Shown: positions 1-8,860 of the stretch, one piece after another
How the letters are laid out: the number at the start of each line of letters is the position of its first letter
How positions within the stretch are numbered: position 1 is the first letter of the stretch
NCBI GenBank assembly: GCA_031415695.1
Contig: JANOSH010000066.1
Coordinates: 91,026-155,025 of the forward strand
DNA: 64,000 bases
Reading direction: 5' to 3'
DNA from: JANOSH01 sp031415695
Lineage (GTDB): Bacteria; Actinomycetota; Acidimicrobiia; Acidimicrobiales; Ilumatobacteraceae
Position numbers and translations under genes: made by a program
The notes under the pieces: model-generated
Seen by the model: the letters and a program-made list of their open reading frames with translations, nothing else
What the model was told of the DNA's origin: nothing
Database searches by the model: none

Positions 1-54
1 TGTAAGCGCGAACACGATCTCGGCGACCCGCCGTTGGATGTCAGACAGCGGCAT
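1..54 (-). CDS. N-terminus of possible AbiEii-type nucleotidyltransferase (partial)
   Basis: Only the first 18 codons are inside the window, reading MPLSDIQRRVAEIVFALT, and the gene runs off the left edge. This opening resembles the N-terminal helix of actinobacterial nucleotidyltransferases of the AbiEii/AbiGii toxin family, which usually continues into a GG-containing active site that cannot be seen here. The ATG overlaps the end of the degraded upstream reading frame, as expected for a two-gene toxin-antitoxin unit. The assignment rests on a very short stretch and on context. Confidence 0.3.
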   Translation of the reverse strand, partial: MPLSDIQRRVAEIVFALT

Positions 55-368
55 GAACTCGTTGCGCCGCTATCCATCCGTCCCATGCCTCGTGGACCGC
101 CGGCGGAAGCCAAAGTGAGTCCCACACCGCGAGCAACGTGCCAGGGTGAATCCACGCTCGAACGTCGTCGTCGGACCCCTCACGCAACACAGTTGCGTAC
201 ACGAACCCGCAGCTCAGCCGGGTCATCGAGATCGAACTCAGAACCCGGACCCGACCAACAAAAATGTTCCGGCAATCGGACGCAACCATGTGGCCGGTCG
301 TCCGAGTTCGACCAGTTCGACGGTGGTGTGGACGACCTCCACCACGACGGACGTTCAATTTCGATCAC
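41..368 (-). pseudogene. Degraded partner gene upstream of the AbiEii-like ORF
   Basis: A GTG at 368-366 follows a strong AGGAGG ribosome binding site, so a gene once began here. Protein-like sequence then jumps between frames: one frame reads VVEVVHTTVELVELGRPATW and continues to LLVGSGF, another gives EFDLDDPAELRVR, and a third gives DDDVRAWIHPGTLLAVWDSL up to a stop overlapping the next ATG. At least two indels are needed to join them. The order and the downstream nucleotidyltransferase-like start suggest the small partner of an AbiE-like pair. No intact reading frame is present, and the family assignment is tentative. Confidence 0.35.
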
Positions 369-518
369 GTGCACCACCTCCTCGCGTCCATGATATGCGC
401 TGCATGGCCATTCACGACCCTCGCCCGTCCCTGCCCTAGCACCCCTGGCCACGACGACACCCTCCATCAACGAACGCGTGGGCCAGGGTTCCCACGACAC
501 TGTCAACACTGCGGGCTC

Positions 519-1046
519 CTACCTGTACGAGCCGGCTGGGTCGGTCCTTCCATGCCCCTGCCACAGCCGCGTTACCGGATCGTCGAACGATGCGATGTCG
601 CGGGTCGAGGCGAACAACGCCCGGCCTCCAGCGGCTCCGGGCCGAGCAACTGTGGTTTCCAACGCGTCGATGACGTCGATTGCGGCGTGTTCAACTGACT
701 GAGCAACGCGTCGTAACGCAACAGTGGCAGCGTCGGCACGGCCTTGTACGAGCGCCTCGGGTGCAGCCCCTTCCCACACGCCGGGTACCGCTTGGCGGAC
801 CATGGCGGGAGCGAACCCGAAAAACGACGCTTCGACCGCCGCGGCGCTGCATCGGCCAAGTGGGGCTGCGCGAAAACCGAAGTAGGACCGACAGAATCCC
901 TTGAGACCGAGGGCTTCGGCAGCCGTGCGTGATTCGGGGGCGAAGTACGTAACGGCATGGATGGTCTCGATGTGCCACCACAGCGCCCGAGGAAATTCAT
1001 CGGCGATGTTTCGCAATCCATTACCAGCATCAGTCACCCCAACCAT
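519..1046 (-). pseudogene. SCO6745-family protein, C-terminally truncated
   Basis: The 175-residue product begins with the hallmark segment of the SCO6745 family: HIETIHAVTYFAPESRTAAE, then ALGLKGFCRSYFGFRAAPLG. Family members are about 260-290 residues. Here similarity stops at DPVTRLWQ near position 555, where the family normally continues with an LREHRGDGH-type block. About fifteen unrelated residues then precede a stop. The 3' part has apparently been replaced by the degraded toxin-antitoxin-like segment. The function of the family is unknown (helical, DinB-like in appearance). Confidence 0.6.
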
Positions 1047-1104
1047 GATGCCAGCTGCGGCGTGTCACGACCGCACGACACTCGTCAACAGACTCGAACG
1101 TCAG

Positions 1105-1503
1105 CTAGTCGATCGCCACCGGTGGGCGTTGCAGATTGTGGGGCACGTTGACTGTCCCCTGCTCGAGTGGGGTGAGATGGCCGAAGAATCCGTCGACGCT
1201 GGTGATACGACCTGACGTCGGGTCGACCGTCACTACGTCAGTGCCCTCCATCAAGCAGCGGGCACCTCGGTACATGTCCCATCGGTAGCGGAAGCGGCAG
1301 TGATGGTGGTCGATTCCGGACATGATTGCGAATCGATAGTCGGGCTTACTTGTTCGAAGTCGACGGACCGCTTGTTCGAGTTCGTCGATGCCAACGAACG
1401 AGTCGCGTGGGTCGTTCCATTCGACATCGGCGACTACCGCTCGGACGAGATGCTGAGCGATCCGCTCAACGTCGGGCTCGTTCCACGCCGTCCGGCTAGA
1501 CAT
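1105..1503 (-). CDS. SnoaL/NTF2-like protein
   Basis: A small protein of 132 residues from the ATG at 1503, with the pattern of SnoaL-like polyketide-cyclase/NTF2 folds: an N-terminal helix (NEPDVERIAQHLVRAVV), then a conserved DWNDP-type start of the sheet and a C-terminal strand (GRITSVDGFFGHL). Such proteins act as small hydrolases, isomerases or ligand-binding modules; no substrate can be assigned. An upstream in-frame start at 1542 exists but would overlap the divergent aldo/keto reductase. The ATG at 1503 lies only 5 bp from the divergent ATG at 1509, so both transcripts may be leaderless. Confidence 0.65.
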   Translation of the reverse strand: MSSRTAWNEPDVERIAQHLVRAVVADVEWNDPRDSFVGIDELEQAVRRLRTSKPDYRFAIMSGIDHHHCRFRYRWDMYRGARCLMEGTDVVTVDPTSGRITSVDGFFGHLTPLEQGTVNVPHNLQRPPVAID

Positions 1504-1508
1504 TGGGT

Positions 1509-2450
1509 ATGCATCGACTTCCACGGCGACCCCTCGGCTCATCTGGATTCAACGTATCGGTAATGTCGCTTGGTTCGTGGCGCACGTTCGAACGCATCCC
1601 GCGGGAACAAGGCGTCGCGGTGATGCAAGCGGCTCGTGATGCCGGGATCAACTTTCTCGACGACGCCCGTTACAACGACGAGACCGGCACGGCACCGATT
1701 CCCACCGGCTACTCCGAGGTGGTTTTCGGCGAACTCTTTCGAGCGGCCGGGTGGCAACGCGACAACGTCGTCGTGGCCAACAAGCTCTGGTGGGAGCACT
1801 GGCCCGAGCAGGACGCCCAGGCCGAACTCGATGGTTCGCTCGAACGTATGGGCCTCGACCACGTCGATCTGATTTACGCAATCCATCCGCCCGACACGCT
1901 GCCGATTCGTGTGGTCGTCGAGCAGGTTGCCGGCCTCATCGCGTCGAGTCGCGCCCGGTGCTGGGGGACAGGCATGTGGACCGCAGCCCAGCACCACGAG
2001 GCGCTCGATATCTGTACCGAGATAGGAGCCCCAGCGCCCGTTGCCGCGCAAATGGCGAACAGCTTGGTCGACCACTCGGCTGCCAGCGACGTGGACATGC
2101 TCGCTGCATTCGAGCGTCGACCCATCAGTCTGGTCGCTAGTTACGTGCTCGCGGGCGGAACGTTGTCGGGCAAGTATCTCGCAGCTGACGCTGGCCGGGC
2201 TACGGCCGACGATTCGCGAGTTGTCACGGATGGAAAAGCGTTAGCTCCGGCCGTTGTTGACCTGGCGACCAAATGGGGCGTTTCGGCATCTCACGTTGCG
2301 TTCGCGTACGCATTTCAACATCGCTACTTGGCAAGCATTGTGTTTGGTGCCAGTACCGCGGAACAGCTCCGTGAGAACGCGGCGGCCTACGAGACCTTCG
2401 GGCAGTTCGATGCCGAACAGCTCGCAGTCATTCGGTCGCTCGCCCGGTGA
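1509..2450 (+). CDS. Aldo/keto reductase
   Basis: NAD(P)H-dependent oxidoreductase of the AKR (TIM barrel) superfamily, 313 residues. The catalytic tetrad is recognisable: Asp and Tyr in LDDARYND, Lys in VVANKLWWEH and His in IYAIHPP. The N-terminus starts with the typical RPLGSSGFNVS...LGSWRTF, close to potassium-channel beta-subunit-like AKRs (AKR6-like). ATG 1509 is preferred over TTG 1503 because the TTG falls inside the divergent gene's start. Substrate unknown. It converges on the TSUP gene, with 8 bp between stops. Confidence 0.85.
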   Translation: MHRLPRRPLGSSGFNVSVMSLGSWRTFERIPREQGVAVMQAARDAGINFLDDARYNDETGTAPIPTGYSEVVFGELFRAAGWQRDNVVVANKLWWEHWPEQDAQAELDGSLERMGLDHVDLIYAIHPPDTLPIRVVVEQVAGLIASSRARCWGTGMWTAAQHHEALDICTEIGAPAPVAAQMANSLVDHSAASDVDMLAAFERRPISLVASYVLAGGTLSGKYLAADAGRATADDSRVVTDGKALAPAVVDLATKWGVSASHVAFAYAFQHRYLASIVFGASTAEQLRENAAAYETFGQFDAEQLAVIRSLAR

Positions 2451-2464
2451 TCACCTGGTCACCA
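2446..2464. terminator. Possible bidirectional hairpin between convergent genes
   Basis: The sequence GGTGATCACC directly followed by TGGTCACCA forms a GGTGA/TCACC hairpin exactly where the aldo/keto reductase and the TSUP gene converge, spanning both stop codons. There is no U-run. It may act as a shared terminator, but this is only inferred from position and symmetry. Confidence 0.25.
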
Positions 2465-3238
2465 GCTCGCGAAAAGGCGAGCAGCGGCGACCAAGCCGAC
2501 CACGGCAATGACGATACGCAAGACGCGCGGCTTGATTCGGCGACCGAACCGAGAGCCGGTGATGCCTCCAGCGGTTGACCCGGCAGCTAGCAGCCCGGCG
2601 GCCGCCCACACGACATTTCCATGAACAACGAAGATGGTGGCGGCGACGAGGTTGACAGTTCCTGCGAGCACGTTCTTGGTGGCGTTGATACGACTCAGTG
2701 AGTCGTCGATAGTGGTGCCCATGAGCCCCAACAGAATCACGCCTTGCGCGGCGCCGAAGTATCCACCATAGATACCGGCGGCGGCGACGCCGAGCTGTAG
2801 CCACGGACTAATCCGCTCGGTGGTGTCGGCCGACGCTCCTGCCCGTTCGCGTACTCGTCGCTGGACAGTTGGGCCAATCAGCACAAGCACTACGCCAAGC
2901 AGAATAAGAAACGGCACGATATGGCTGAAATACCGGCCGGGCAGCGCGAACAACAGCAACGCCCCGACCGCGGCGCCGATGGCTGATGCGGGCACGAGGC
3001 GCATGAGGCGATGTCGTTGGCCGGTGAGTTCACGTCGTTGGGCCGCCACTGCGCTGAACGAACCGGGAACGAGGCCGGTGTTGTTGGTGATGTTTGCGAT
3101 CTGGCTGGCATAGCCGACGCCGACAAGCGTCGGAAACGAAATCAATGTGCCTGAGCCCACGATGGAGTTCACGAACCCGGCCGCGAACCCGGCCGCGGTA
3201 ATGGCGCTCCCCGTCATCAAGTTGAGGTCAACAGCCAC
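2459..3238 (-). CDS. TSUP family (TauE/SafE-like) membrane permease
   Basis: An integral membrane protein of about 259 residues with roughly eight hydrophobic segments. It carries the duplicated family signature: GFAAGFVNSIVGSGTLISFP in the first half and GIYGGYFGAAQGVILL in the second. TSUP proteins export or import sulfonates, sulfite and related organic anions; the substrate here is unknown. The GTG at 3238 is chosen because it lies 10 bp past the stop of the upstream ureohydrolase and avoids a non-homologous N-terminal extension; ATG 3217 is the alternative. It is probably co-transcribed with the ureohydrolase gene. Confidence 0.85.
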   Translation of the reverse strand: MAVDLNLMTGSAITAAGFAAGFVNSIVGSGTLISFPTLVGVGYASQIANITNNTGLVPGSFSAVAAQRRELTGQRHRLMRLVPASAIGAAVGALLLFALPGRYFSHIVPFLILLGVVLVLIGPTVQRRVRERAGASADTTERISPWLQLGVAAAGIYGGYFGAAQGVILLGLMGTTIDDSLSRINATKNVLAGTVNLVAATIFVVHGNVVWAAAGLLAAGSTAGGITGSRFGRRIKPRVLRIVIAVVGLVAAARLFASW

Positions 3239-3248
3239 CGGCGTGAGG

Positions 3249-4187
3249 CTAGCGGTACTTGACTCGGGGCAACACGCACAGCAGTTCGTAGGCCAGGTTG
3301 GCTGCAAGTAGAGCAGTGTTGCCACTCGGATCGTACGGGGGAGATACCTCGACTACATCGGCGCCGACCAGCTGCAACCCTCGGCAACCTCGGATGATTT
3401 CGAGTCCTTGGATGCCCGTAAGCCCGCCAATCTCGGGTGTGCCGGTGCCGGGAGCCACCGACGGATCAAGGCCATCAACATCGAAGCTCACATACACAGG
3501 CCCGGCACCCATTTGTCCGCGTACCTCGGCCATAAGAGGGGTCAACGACCGATGCCAGCATTCCTCGGTAGGCACAACGCGCCCACCTTGCTTGCGCATC
3601 CAATCAAAATCTTCAGCGGTGTATCCGGTTCCCCGTAGCCCAATCTGAACCGTTCTTAGCGGATCGACGTATCCGTCATCGATGGCGTGACGTAGCCAAC
3701 TGCCGTGGGTGATTCGTTCGCCGAACATGGCCGGGCTGATGTCCGCGTGTGCATCGATGTGAATAAGCCCAACCGGGCCGTGAGCCTGGCTCAACGCCCG
3801 AACTATCGGGTAGGTGATGGTGTGGTCACCGCCGAGGGTGATGGGAATTGTGCCACTCTTGGCTACCGGCTCGAAGTGAGAGGTGATGATGTCGAGGCTG
3901 GCAGCAAGATTGAATGTGTTGAGTGCGACATCGCCAGCGTCGCCAACAACAAAGCTGTCGAATGGTGCCGCGCGGGTGGCCATATTGTACGGGCGAAGCA
4001 GGCACGATTCGGCCCGTATCTCGCGCGGCCCAAAGCGGGCGCCCGATCGATTCGACGTGCCGATGTCGAGTGGAACGCCGATGAAGGCAACGTCGAGCTG
4101 TCGATCGGCTGGCCCAAGCCTCATGAACGTAGCCGGTCCGGCGAATCGTGGCATGACGTTGCCTCCGAGCGGTTGCGGATAGATCAT
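3249..4187 (-). CDS. Agmatinase-type ureohydrolase
   Basis: Manganese-dependent hydrolase of the arginase/agmatinase fold, 312 residues. All metal-binding motifs are present in order: GGDHT, the HIDAHADIS block and SFDVDGLDPSVAPG. It cleaves a guanidino compound (agmatine, guanidinobutyrate, guanidinopropionate or similar) to urea and an amine; the exact substrate cannot be read from these motifs. The ATG at 4187 is supported by a GAGGGAG ribosome binding site. Its tight coupling to a TSUP permease suggests uptake or export linked to this reaction. Confidence 0.85.
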   Translation of the reverse strand: MIYPQPLGGNVMPRFAGPATFMRLGPADRQLDVAFIGVPLDIGTSNRSGARFGPREIRAESCLLRPYNMATRAAPFDSFVVGDAGDVALNTFNLAASLDIITSHFEPVAKSGTIPITLGGDHTITYPIVRALSQAHGPVGLIHIDAHADISPAMFGERITHGSWLRHAIDDGYVDPLRTVQIGLRGTGYTAEDFDWMRKQGGRVVPTEECWHRSLTPLMAEVRGQMGAGPVYVSFDVDGLDPSVAPGTGTPEIGGLTGIQGLEIIRGCRGLQLVGADVVEVSPPYDPSGNTALLAANLAYELLCVLPRVKYR

Positions 4188-4264
4188 TTGGGCTCCCTCG
4201 ATACATGCTGGCGTGGGCGCAGACTAGGCCGTCGGGCCAGATGATTGTCGTAGTCTTGGTTGCC

Positions 4265-4708
4265 ATGGACACTGCTGACCGACTGGAACTACACGAGCTT
4301 CCCGGTCGCTACGGCGACGCAATCGATGATCGTAACTGGGAACAGCTCGGCACAATCTTCACCGACGATGCCGTGTTTGACCTCACCGATCTCGGCGCGC
4401 CGCGTTTAGTTGGGCTCGCCGAGATCAAAAGATTCATGGACGAGGATGCGAATCATCCCCGAACGCACATGATGACCAATATCTACGTCGACGAGACACC
4501 GTCTGGAGTTCGCCTCTACTTTCGAATTGTGGCGCTGCTTCCTGGCGCCAAGGTGGGCACAGCGTCCTACTACGACGACGTAGTGAAGACCTCGGTCGGT
4601 TGGAGGGTCTCGAACCGTGTGGTCACCCTTCGCCGGCGCCCAGCGCCCGATCGGCCTCAGTCTTCGAGCCCTCGCCAGTCGACGCACCCGCGGGAATCGA
4701 CGCCGTAA
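4265..4708 (+). CDS. SnoaL/NTF2-like protein
   Basis: A 147-residue protein beginning MDTADRLELHELPGRYGDAI, with the helix followed by TIFTDDAVFDLTDLGAPRLVG that is typical of SnoaL-like (PF13577) proteins. The core ends near residue 125, followed by a short polar tail rich in Pro, Ser and Arg. Members include dehydratase-, isomerase- and dioxygenase-associated subunits; no function is assigned. The start is the first ATG of the homologous region. The 3' end overlaps a small antisense membrane ORF. Confidence 0.7.
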   Translation: MDTADRLELHELPGRYGDAIDDRNWEQLGTIFTDDAVFDLTDLGAPRLVGLAEIKRFMDEDANHPRTHMMTNIYVDETPSGVRLYFRIVALLPGAKVGTASYYDDVVKTSVGWRVSNRVVTLRRRPAPDRPQSSSPRQSTHPRESTP

Positions 4709-4770
4709 CGAGCAGCGATTGGACCAAGAGCGCTGAGGATGAGCAAAAAGAACACGGCCGACATATCCAT
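4657..4770 (-). CDS. Small membrane protein (37 aa)
   Basis: A short reading frame preceded by a GGAAAAGG ribosome binding site. It starts MDMSAVFFLLILSALGPIAA and continues RYGVDSRG: one transmembrane segment followed by a polar tail with a DSR motif. Short single-span proteins of this layout, with a YG-DSR segment after the membrane helix, are common in actinobacteria and have no known function. The 3' half lies antisense to the end of the SnoaL-like gene. Confidence 0.45.
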   Translation of the reverse strand: MDMSAVFFLLILSALGPIAARYGVDSRGCVDWRGLED

Positions 4771-4835
4771 CACCTTTTCCGATTGTAGATAGACTCATCA
4801 TGACATCAGCCGATCAATAAGAGAAATAGGTATAT

Positions 4836-5780
4836 GTGGGAGAGTCCATCTCAGAACAAGATGCATTGCTCGGCGTCGAGATTCGTCATCTCGTGGCGTT
4901 GGCTGCAATTGCCCGAACCGGCTCGTTCTCCGGAGCCGGTCGAGAGCTTGGGTATGCCCAGAGCGCCATTTCGCAGCAGATCGCCACGCTGGAGCGCGCC
5001 GCAGGGCATCGTTTGATTGATCGGCCCGGCGGCCCTCGTCCCGTTACTCTCACCGAAGCTGGCATCCTTGTGTTGCATCACGGCAAGGCGCTGGCTGCAC
5101 GCCTTGGTGCCGTACGCGCCGATCTCGATGGGCTGGCGGCCGGCCGAGCCGGTCGTTTGCGCGTAGGCGTCTTTCAATCAGCAAGTGCTCGAATCGTGCC
5201 TGCCATTCTCCCGATCTTTCGCCAGGAATGGCCCGATATCGACCTGACGTTGCGTAACATGGTCGACCAAGCCGAGCTCGAACGTGGGGTGATTGCCGGC
5301 GAACTCGACGTGGCGTTCCTCGAGCTCGACGCCGACTCTCCCGAACTTGACTCCATCGAGCTGTTGGTCGACCCCTACGTTGCCCTGTTCTCAAAAGACC
5401 ATCGTCTGGCTGGTCGCAAGCAGGTTGGATGGAATGACTTCGAGGGTCTCGACCGAGTATCAACCCCCGAATCCGATTCGTGCTCGCAGGTTGTCGCAAG
5501 CGTGCTTCGAACTGCGGGAGTGTCCACCCGTGTGGTCTTTGAAACCGACGACAACCTGACACTTCAACGGCTGGTAGGCGTGGGCCTTGGCTGTGCCGTC
5601 GTGGCTTCCCTTGCAGTCGAGCCGGTCGTCGGACACAATGACGCGGTGATCGTGCCGTTGGCGCCATCGTCGCGGATCAATCGCCGGATCGGGCTCGTCT
5701 GGCACCGCGATCGAAACCGGACACATGCGTCACTCGGCTTCATCGAGATTGCCCAACGCGTCGTGATAGCCGGCCTGTGA
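4836..5780 (+). CDS. LysR-family transcriptional regulator
   Basis: 314 residues: an N-terminal winged helix-turn-helix (residues about 15-75, LVALAAIARTGSFSGAGREL and AQSAISQQIATLE) followed by a periplasmic-binding-like effector domain (RLRVGVFQSASARIVPAILP onward). It probably controls a neighbouring catabolic gene in response to a small molecule. The start is a GTG with an AGG six bases upstream. Its stop overlaps the GTG of a truncated MBL-fold remnant (GTGA), which may have been its former target. Confidence 0.85.
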   Translation: MGESISEQDALLGVEIRHLVALAAIARTGSFSGAGRELGYAQSAISQQIATLERAAGHRLIDRPGGPRPVTLTEAGILVLHHGKALAARLGAVRADLDGLAAGRAGRLRVGVFQSASARIVPAILPIFRQEWPDIDLTLRNMVDQAELERGVIAGELDVAFLELDADSPELDSIELLVDPYVALFSKDHRLAGRKQVGWNDFEGLDRVSTPESDSCSQVVASVLRTAGVSTRVVFETDDNLTLQRLVGVGLGCAVVASLAVEPVVGHNDAVIVPLAPSSRINRRIGLVWHRDRNRTHASLGFIEIAQRVVIAGL

Positions 5781-5935
5781 CTATCATCCGAGTTGGATCC
5801 CTCAGGGTCGTGCCGATCTTCGACGGCACGGCGGCGCTCCGGCCCGACATCTTTACGTTGGGAAACGAACCCATGGATTGGGCGAACCACGCTGATCTGC
5901 TCGACGAATCCGGACAGCTTGTGGTGCCAGTCTTA
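5777..5935 (+). pseudogene. N-terminal remnant of an MBL-fold hydrolase
   Basis: The first 52 codons read IIRVGSLRVVPIFDGTAALR and then DWANHADLLDESGQL, the characteristic N-terminus of actinobacterial MBL-fold hydrolases. Homology ends abruptly near 5935, before the HxHxDH zinc motif. The reading frame then runs antisense into the 3' end of the SEC-C gene. It is translationally coupled to the LysR gene. The remainder was apparently deleted. Confidence 0.6.
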
Positions 5936-5963
5936 GCGCAACGGGTGAGCTGCGTCGACATCG

Positions 5964-8792
5964 CTACAGGCCGAGTAGTTCGCGGAGGCGTTCGGGGCGC
6001 TGAGACAGGGCATTGGCCAACGAAGCCACGCCTGGAGGCACGATGGTGTCGAACGAGTCGATCAGCCTGATCAGGCGGTCGCGCATTATCGGATGGTCGG
6101 CTGCGTCGCGTGGCGTCATGCCGTCGAGGGCTGGCACACTCTCGTCGCACCAGCGCTGCTCCATCATGTCGCGGATCTCGTTGAGTTGATCGGCCGTGAA
6201 GTCCTGTTGGCCGGACATTGCCCGCTGAACGCTAGCCGGTCTGGTCGACATTGCCTGCTCGGCGGAAATGGGGCGTCGACGGTTGACGAGGATCGTCGTG
6301 TCGGGAAGCGCCGAACAGATCAGGCCGAGGATCCGGTCGGCTCGTTCACGACTTCTGGTCGACACGGTGAGCCGGTCACCGCAGAGTTCGAGGTCGGCTC
6401 GGTGGATGCGCTCAACGTCGCTCAGCTCGTGCATTTCGACCCAGGTATCGTCGGTGTCGGTTTCGTAGCTGGTGTCGAGCAGGTGCCGAAGCGCCGCCAC
6501 GTCGGTGGTGCCGAGCACCACCGTGCACTCGACCATCTCCTCACCTTCTCGGGTCTGGATGCGCGATGCCCGGCGGGTCGACGCCACGTATGACGCCAGC
6601 TCGTACGCATTGCCATCGTCGCACAGGTAGAGCACAGTCTCGGCCGCGGTTTCGGCGATAGCAAACAGCCCGCCGATGAACTGGTGGCCTGCGCCATCGG
6701 GAACGGCTCGGGCGCACACGAACATTCCTGGGCGAGCGTTGCGGCTAAAGGTGCGTTCGCTCACCGTGAGCTTCTCGCCGGTACGAACATCGCGCACGTC
6801 GATATGGTGGCCGGGAACGCATCCGGTGATCTCGTATACAGTGCGTTCAACGAGCCCCCACGTCGACATAAGGATGTACTCGTCGTCGGGGAGCAGTGGT
6901 GCGCGATCGTTGAGGAAACGTCCGAACCATCCGCACTCGTGTAGGGCGAGATCCATTACCAGAGGGTCCCCGAATACGGCGGCGATGGCACGTTGGTCGC
7001 CGTAGTCGGCGAGTGCCTCGGCAATGTCGTACAGGTCGACCTTGGCTTCGCCTCCGACGCGCTCCATGTACGACACGGCCTTGCGGCACATCCAACTCAG
7101 GCGCTCAGGCAGCGGTGGAAGCGATGTCGTGCCGAGGTGGCATTGCTTGTACTTGCGTCCCGAGCCGCACCAGCACGGGTCGTTGCGCCCGACCGGTGAC
7201 GCGGTGAGGCGGGCCGCCGTTTCGATGGCTGCGAGGTCGGCGGTCATCACCGGGCTTCGCTCTGCGGCGCGCCACAGGCTCAGCGCTCGTGCCGCATCGC
7301 CGCGGTCCGACGCGTACCAGGCCAGCCGGTCATTCACGGGTGCCGAATCCGGTGCGGCTCGATGCCCGATCAGCAAGTGCTCTTCAGCCTGAGGCAGGTT
7401 GCCTTCGCGTTCGGCGCCAAGCGCGGCGAGGAACCGGGCCGAGGCGATGTGATGGGCTTTGCGAGCACCATCGACCAACGCGTCGACGAATGCCGGCGTG
7501 CGCCCTTCGACCTTGGCCTCGGGGCCGTCATACAACTCGGTGGAAATGGCCGAGAACACCTCGGCGTCGTGCAACGAATCGAGAGCGTCTCGGATCGACA
7601 TCGGCTCGTCATCGAGAATTTCGTCGGCACCGGGAACCTGGGCGACAATGTCGGCGAGGTCGGCGATGCGCATCGCCGCCAACGTCTGGTCGTGGTCGAG
7701 AGTTGCCATCATCCGGTGTAGTCGTTGCAACTGCGTGGCTTGTAGCCACACGGCATCGTTGTGAGCGGCCGAATCCATGCGGGTTTCGAGCTTTGCCTCC
7801 TGAGCTAACTCGGACAGCGGCTGGTGCGGCTGGGCAAACGTCGACCGGTCGTCGAGTTGCAGCCCAAGTACCAGGTCTTCGGCGCGCACCGGCAGGCCGG
7901 GTTGGTCGTGTTCGGTGTCGTAGACCGCTCGAAGCCGGGCAACGAGCGTGAGGTCGAGCGCTGGCTCGGTGTCCAGGATGTCGATAGTGAGCTGGTCACC
8001 ATCGGATACTCGGCACGACAGCAATTCGCCGGGTGAGTGGTTGTCGAACCATCCCTCAGGCATCTTCCAGGCAAGATGGCCGGGTTCTCCCGACCATTGC
8101 CGCACCGTGCCACCGCTGGCTAACGCAAATTGTTCGATACGGGTGAACCCGGCAAGATCGAAAGCAGCAACGATCGTGTTGAGAGCGATCTCGCTGGAGT
8201 TCAGCCGATGGGTGAGCACGATGCCTTCGGTCAGATCGCCAACGTGCACGGTTCGGTCGCCCGAGAGCCACGCGAGCGGCCCGTCGTCTTCGACGAGGTC
8301 CTCGATGATGCGGTTGAGGAGTTCGTCGACGGGCGGTGCGTCGTCGGCACCGAAACGAGCGAGGACCGCCGCGTCGAGATCGTCTGCAGAGATGCCCTGG
8401 CTACTGCGTGCAAGCTCGATGTAGGCGTCGCGCAGGTCGGCAGCGGGCGGCAGCGGCAGGCGGTTCATGGCGTCGGCGAGTGTGGCTTTGTCGAGCGGGT
8501 GTTCGGCGCTGACATCCCGGGCAACGGTGCCAAAGGCCATGACGAGCTGGCCAAAAATCTTGTGACGGTCGTACCCCGCGGCGAGCATACGTTGTGCCGC
8601 TAACCAGGTCTCGGCCGGATCATCGGCGGCAATCTGGTTGGCCACAATCTCATAGCCGACCAACCGGTGGAGCTCGACTTCTTCGTCGAAGCTGTCTTGC
8701 AGCAGCCTCGAACGCACGTCGAGGTCGTTCAGATTGTGTTCATCTGGCTCGACGAACGCTCCGTAGAGAAACTTGGCTCGATCTTGGTCCAC
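5964..8792 (-). CDS. Large SEC-C-motif protein with TPR-like region
   Basis: A 942-residue cytosolic protein with no signal peptide. The only clear domain is an internal SEC-C zinc motif at residues 535-552 (GRNDPCWCGSGRKYKQCH), the metal-binding tail found in SecA and in many uncharacterised proteins. Residues about 35-95 (YEIVANQIAADDPAETWLAA, then GYDRHKIFGQLV) resemble the helical DUF1841-like module that often occurs with SEC-C. Residues about 440-515 look TPR-like. The 390 residues after SEC-C have no recognised domain. Specific role unknown; possible links to the translocon or ribosome are only suggested by the motif. Confidence 0.75.
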   Translation of the reverse strand: MDQDRAKFLYGAFVEPDEHNLNDLDVRSRLLQDSFDEEVELHRLVGYEIVANQIAADDPAETWLAAQRMLAAGYDRHKIFGQLVMAFGTVARDVSAEHPLDKATLADAMNRLPLPPAADLRDAYIELARSSQGISADDLDAAVLARFGADDAPPVDELLNRIIEDLVEDDGPLAWLSGDRTVHVGDLTEGIVLTHRLNSSEIALNTIVAAFDLAGFTRIEQFALASGGTVRQWSGEPGHLAWKMPEGWFDNHSPGELLSCRVSDGDQLTIDILDTEPALDLTLVARLRAVYDTEHDQPGLPVRAEDLVLGLQLDDRSTFAQPHQPLSELAQEAKLETRMDSAAHNDAVWLQATQLQRLHRMMATLDHDQTLAAMRIADLADIVAQVPGADEILDDEPMSIRDALDSLHDAEVFSAISTELYDGPEAKVEGRTPAFVDALVDGARKAHHIASARFLAALGAEREGNLPQAEEHLLIGHRAAPDSAPVNDRLAWYASDRGDAARALSLWRAAERSPVMTADLAAIETAARLTASPVGRNDPCWCGSGRKYKQCHLGTTSLPPLPERLSWMCRKAVSYMERVGGEAKVDLYDIAEALADYGDQRAIAAVFGDPLVMDLALHECGWFGRFLNDRAPLLPDDEYILMSTWGLVERTVYEITGCVPGHHIDVRDVRTGEKLTVSERTFSRNARPGMFVCARAVPDGAGHQFIGGLFAIAETAAETVLYLCDDGNAYELASYVASTRRASRIQTREGEEMVECTVVLGTTDVAALRHLLDTSYETDTDDTWVEMHELSDVERIHRADLELCGDRLTVSTRSRERADRILGLICSALPDTTILVNRRRPISAEQAMSTRPASVQRAMSGQQDFTADQLNEIRDMMEQRWCDESVPALDGMTPRDAADHPIMRDRLIRLIDSFDTIVPPGVASLANALSQRPERLRELLGL

Positions 8793-8860
8793 GGATACGA
8801 CCGTAGTGCTCGTGGAGGTGACGCCGCTGACGACCAGTGAAGGAGCATGCCGACTCGGGT

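Noticed and set aside
8..24. Partial match to the end of the 63-bp repeat (GAACACGATCTCG)
   Set aside because: It lies inside the AbiEii-like coding start and the similarity does not extend.
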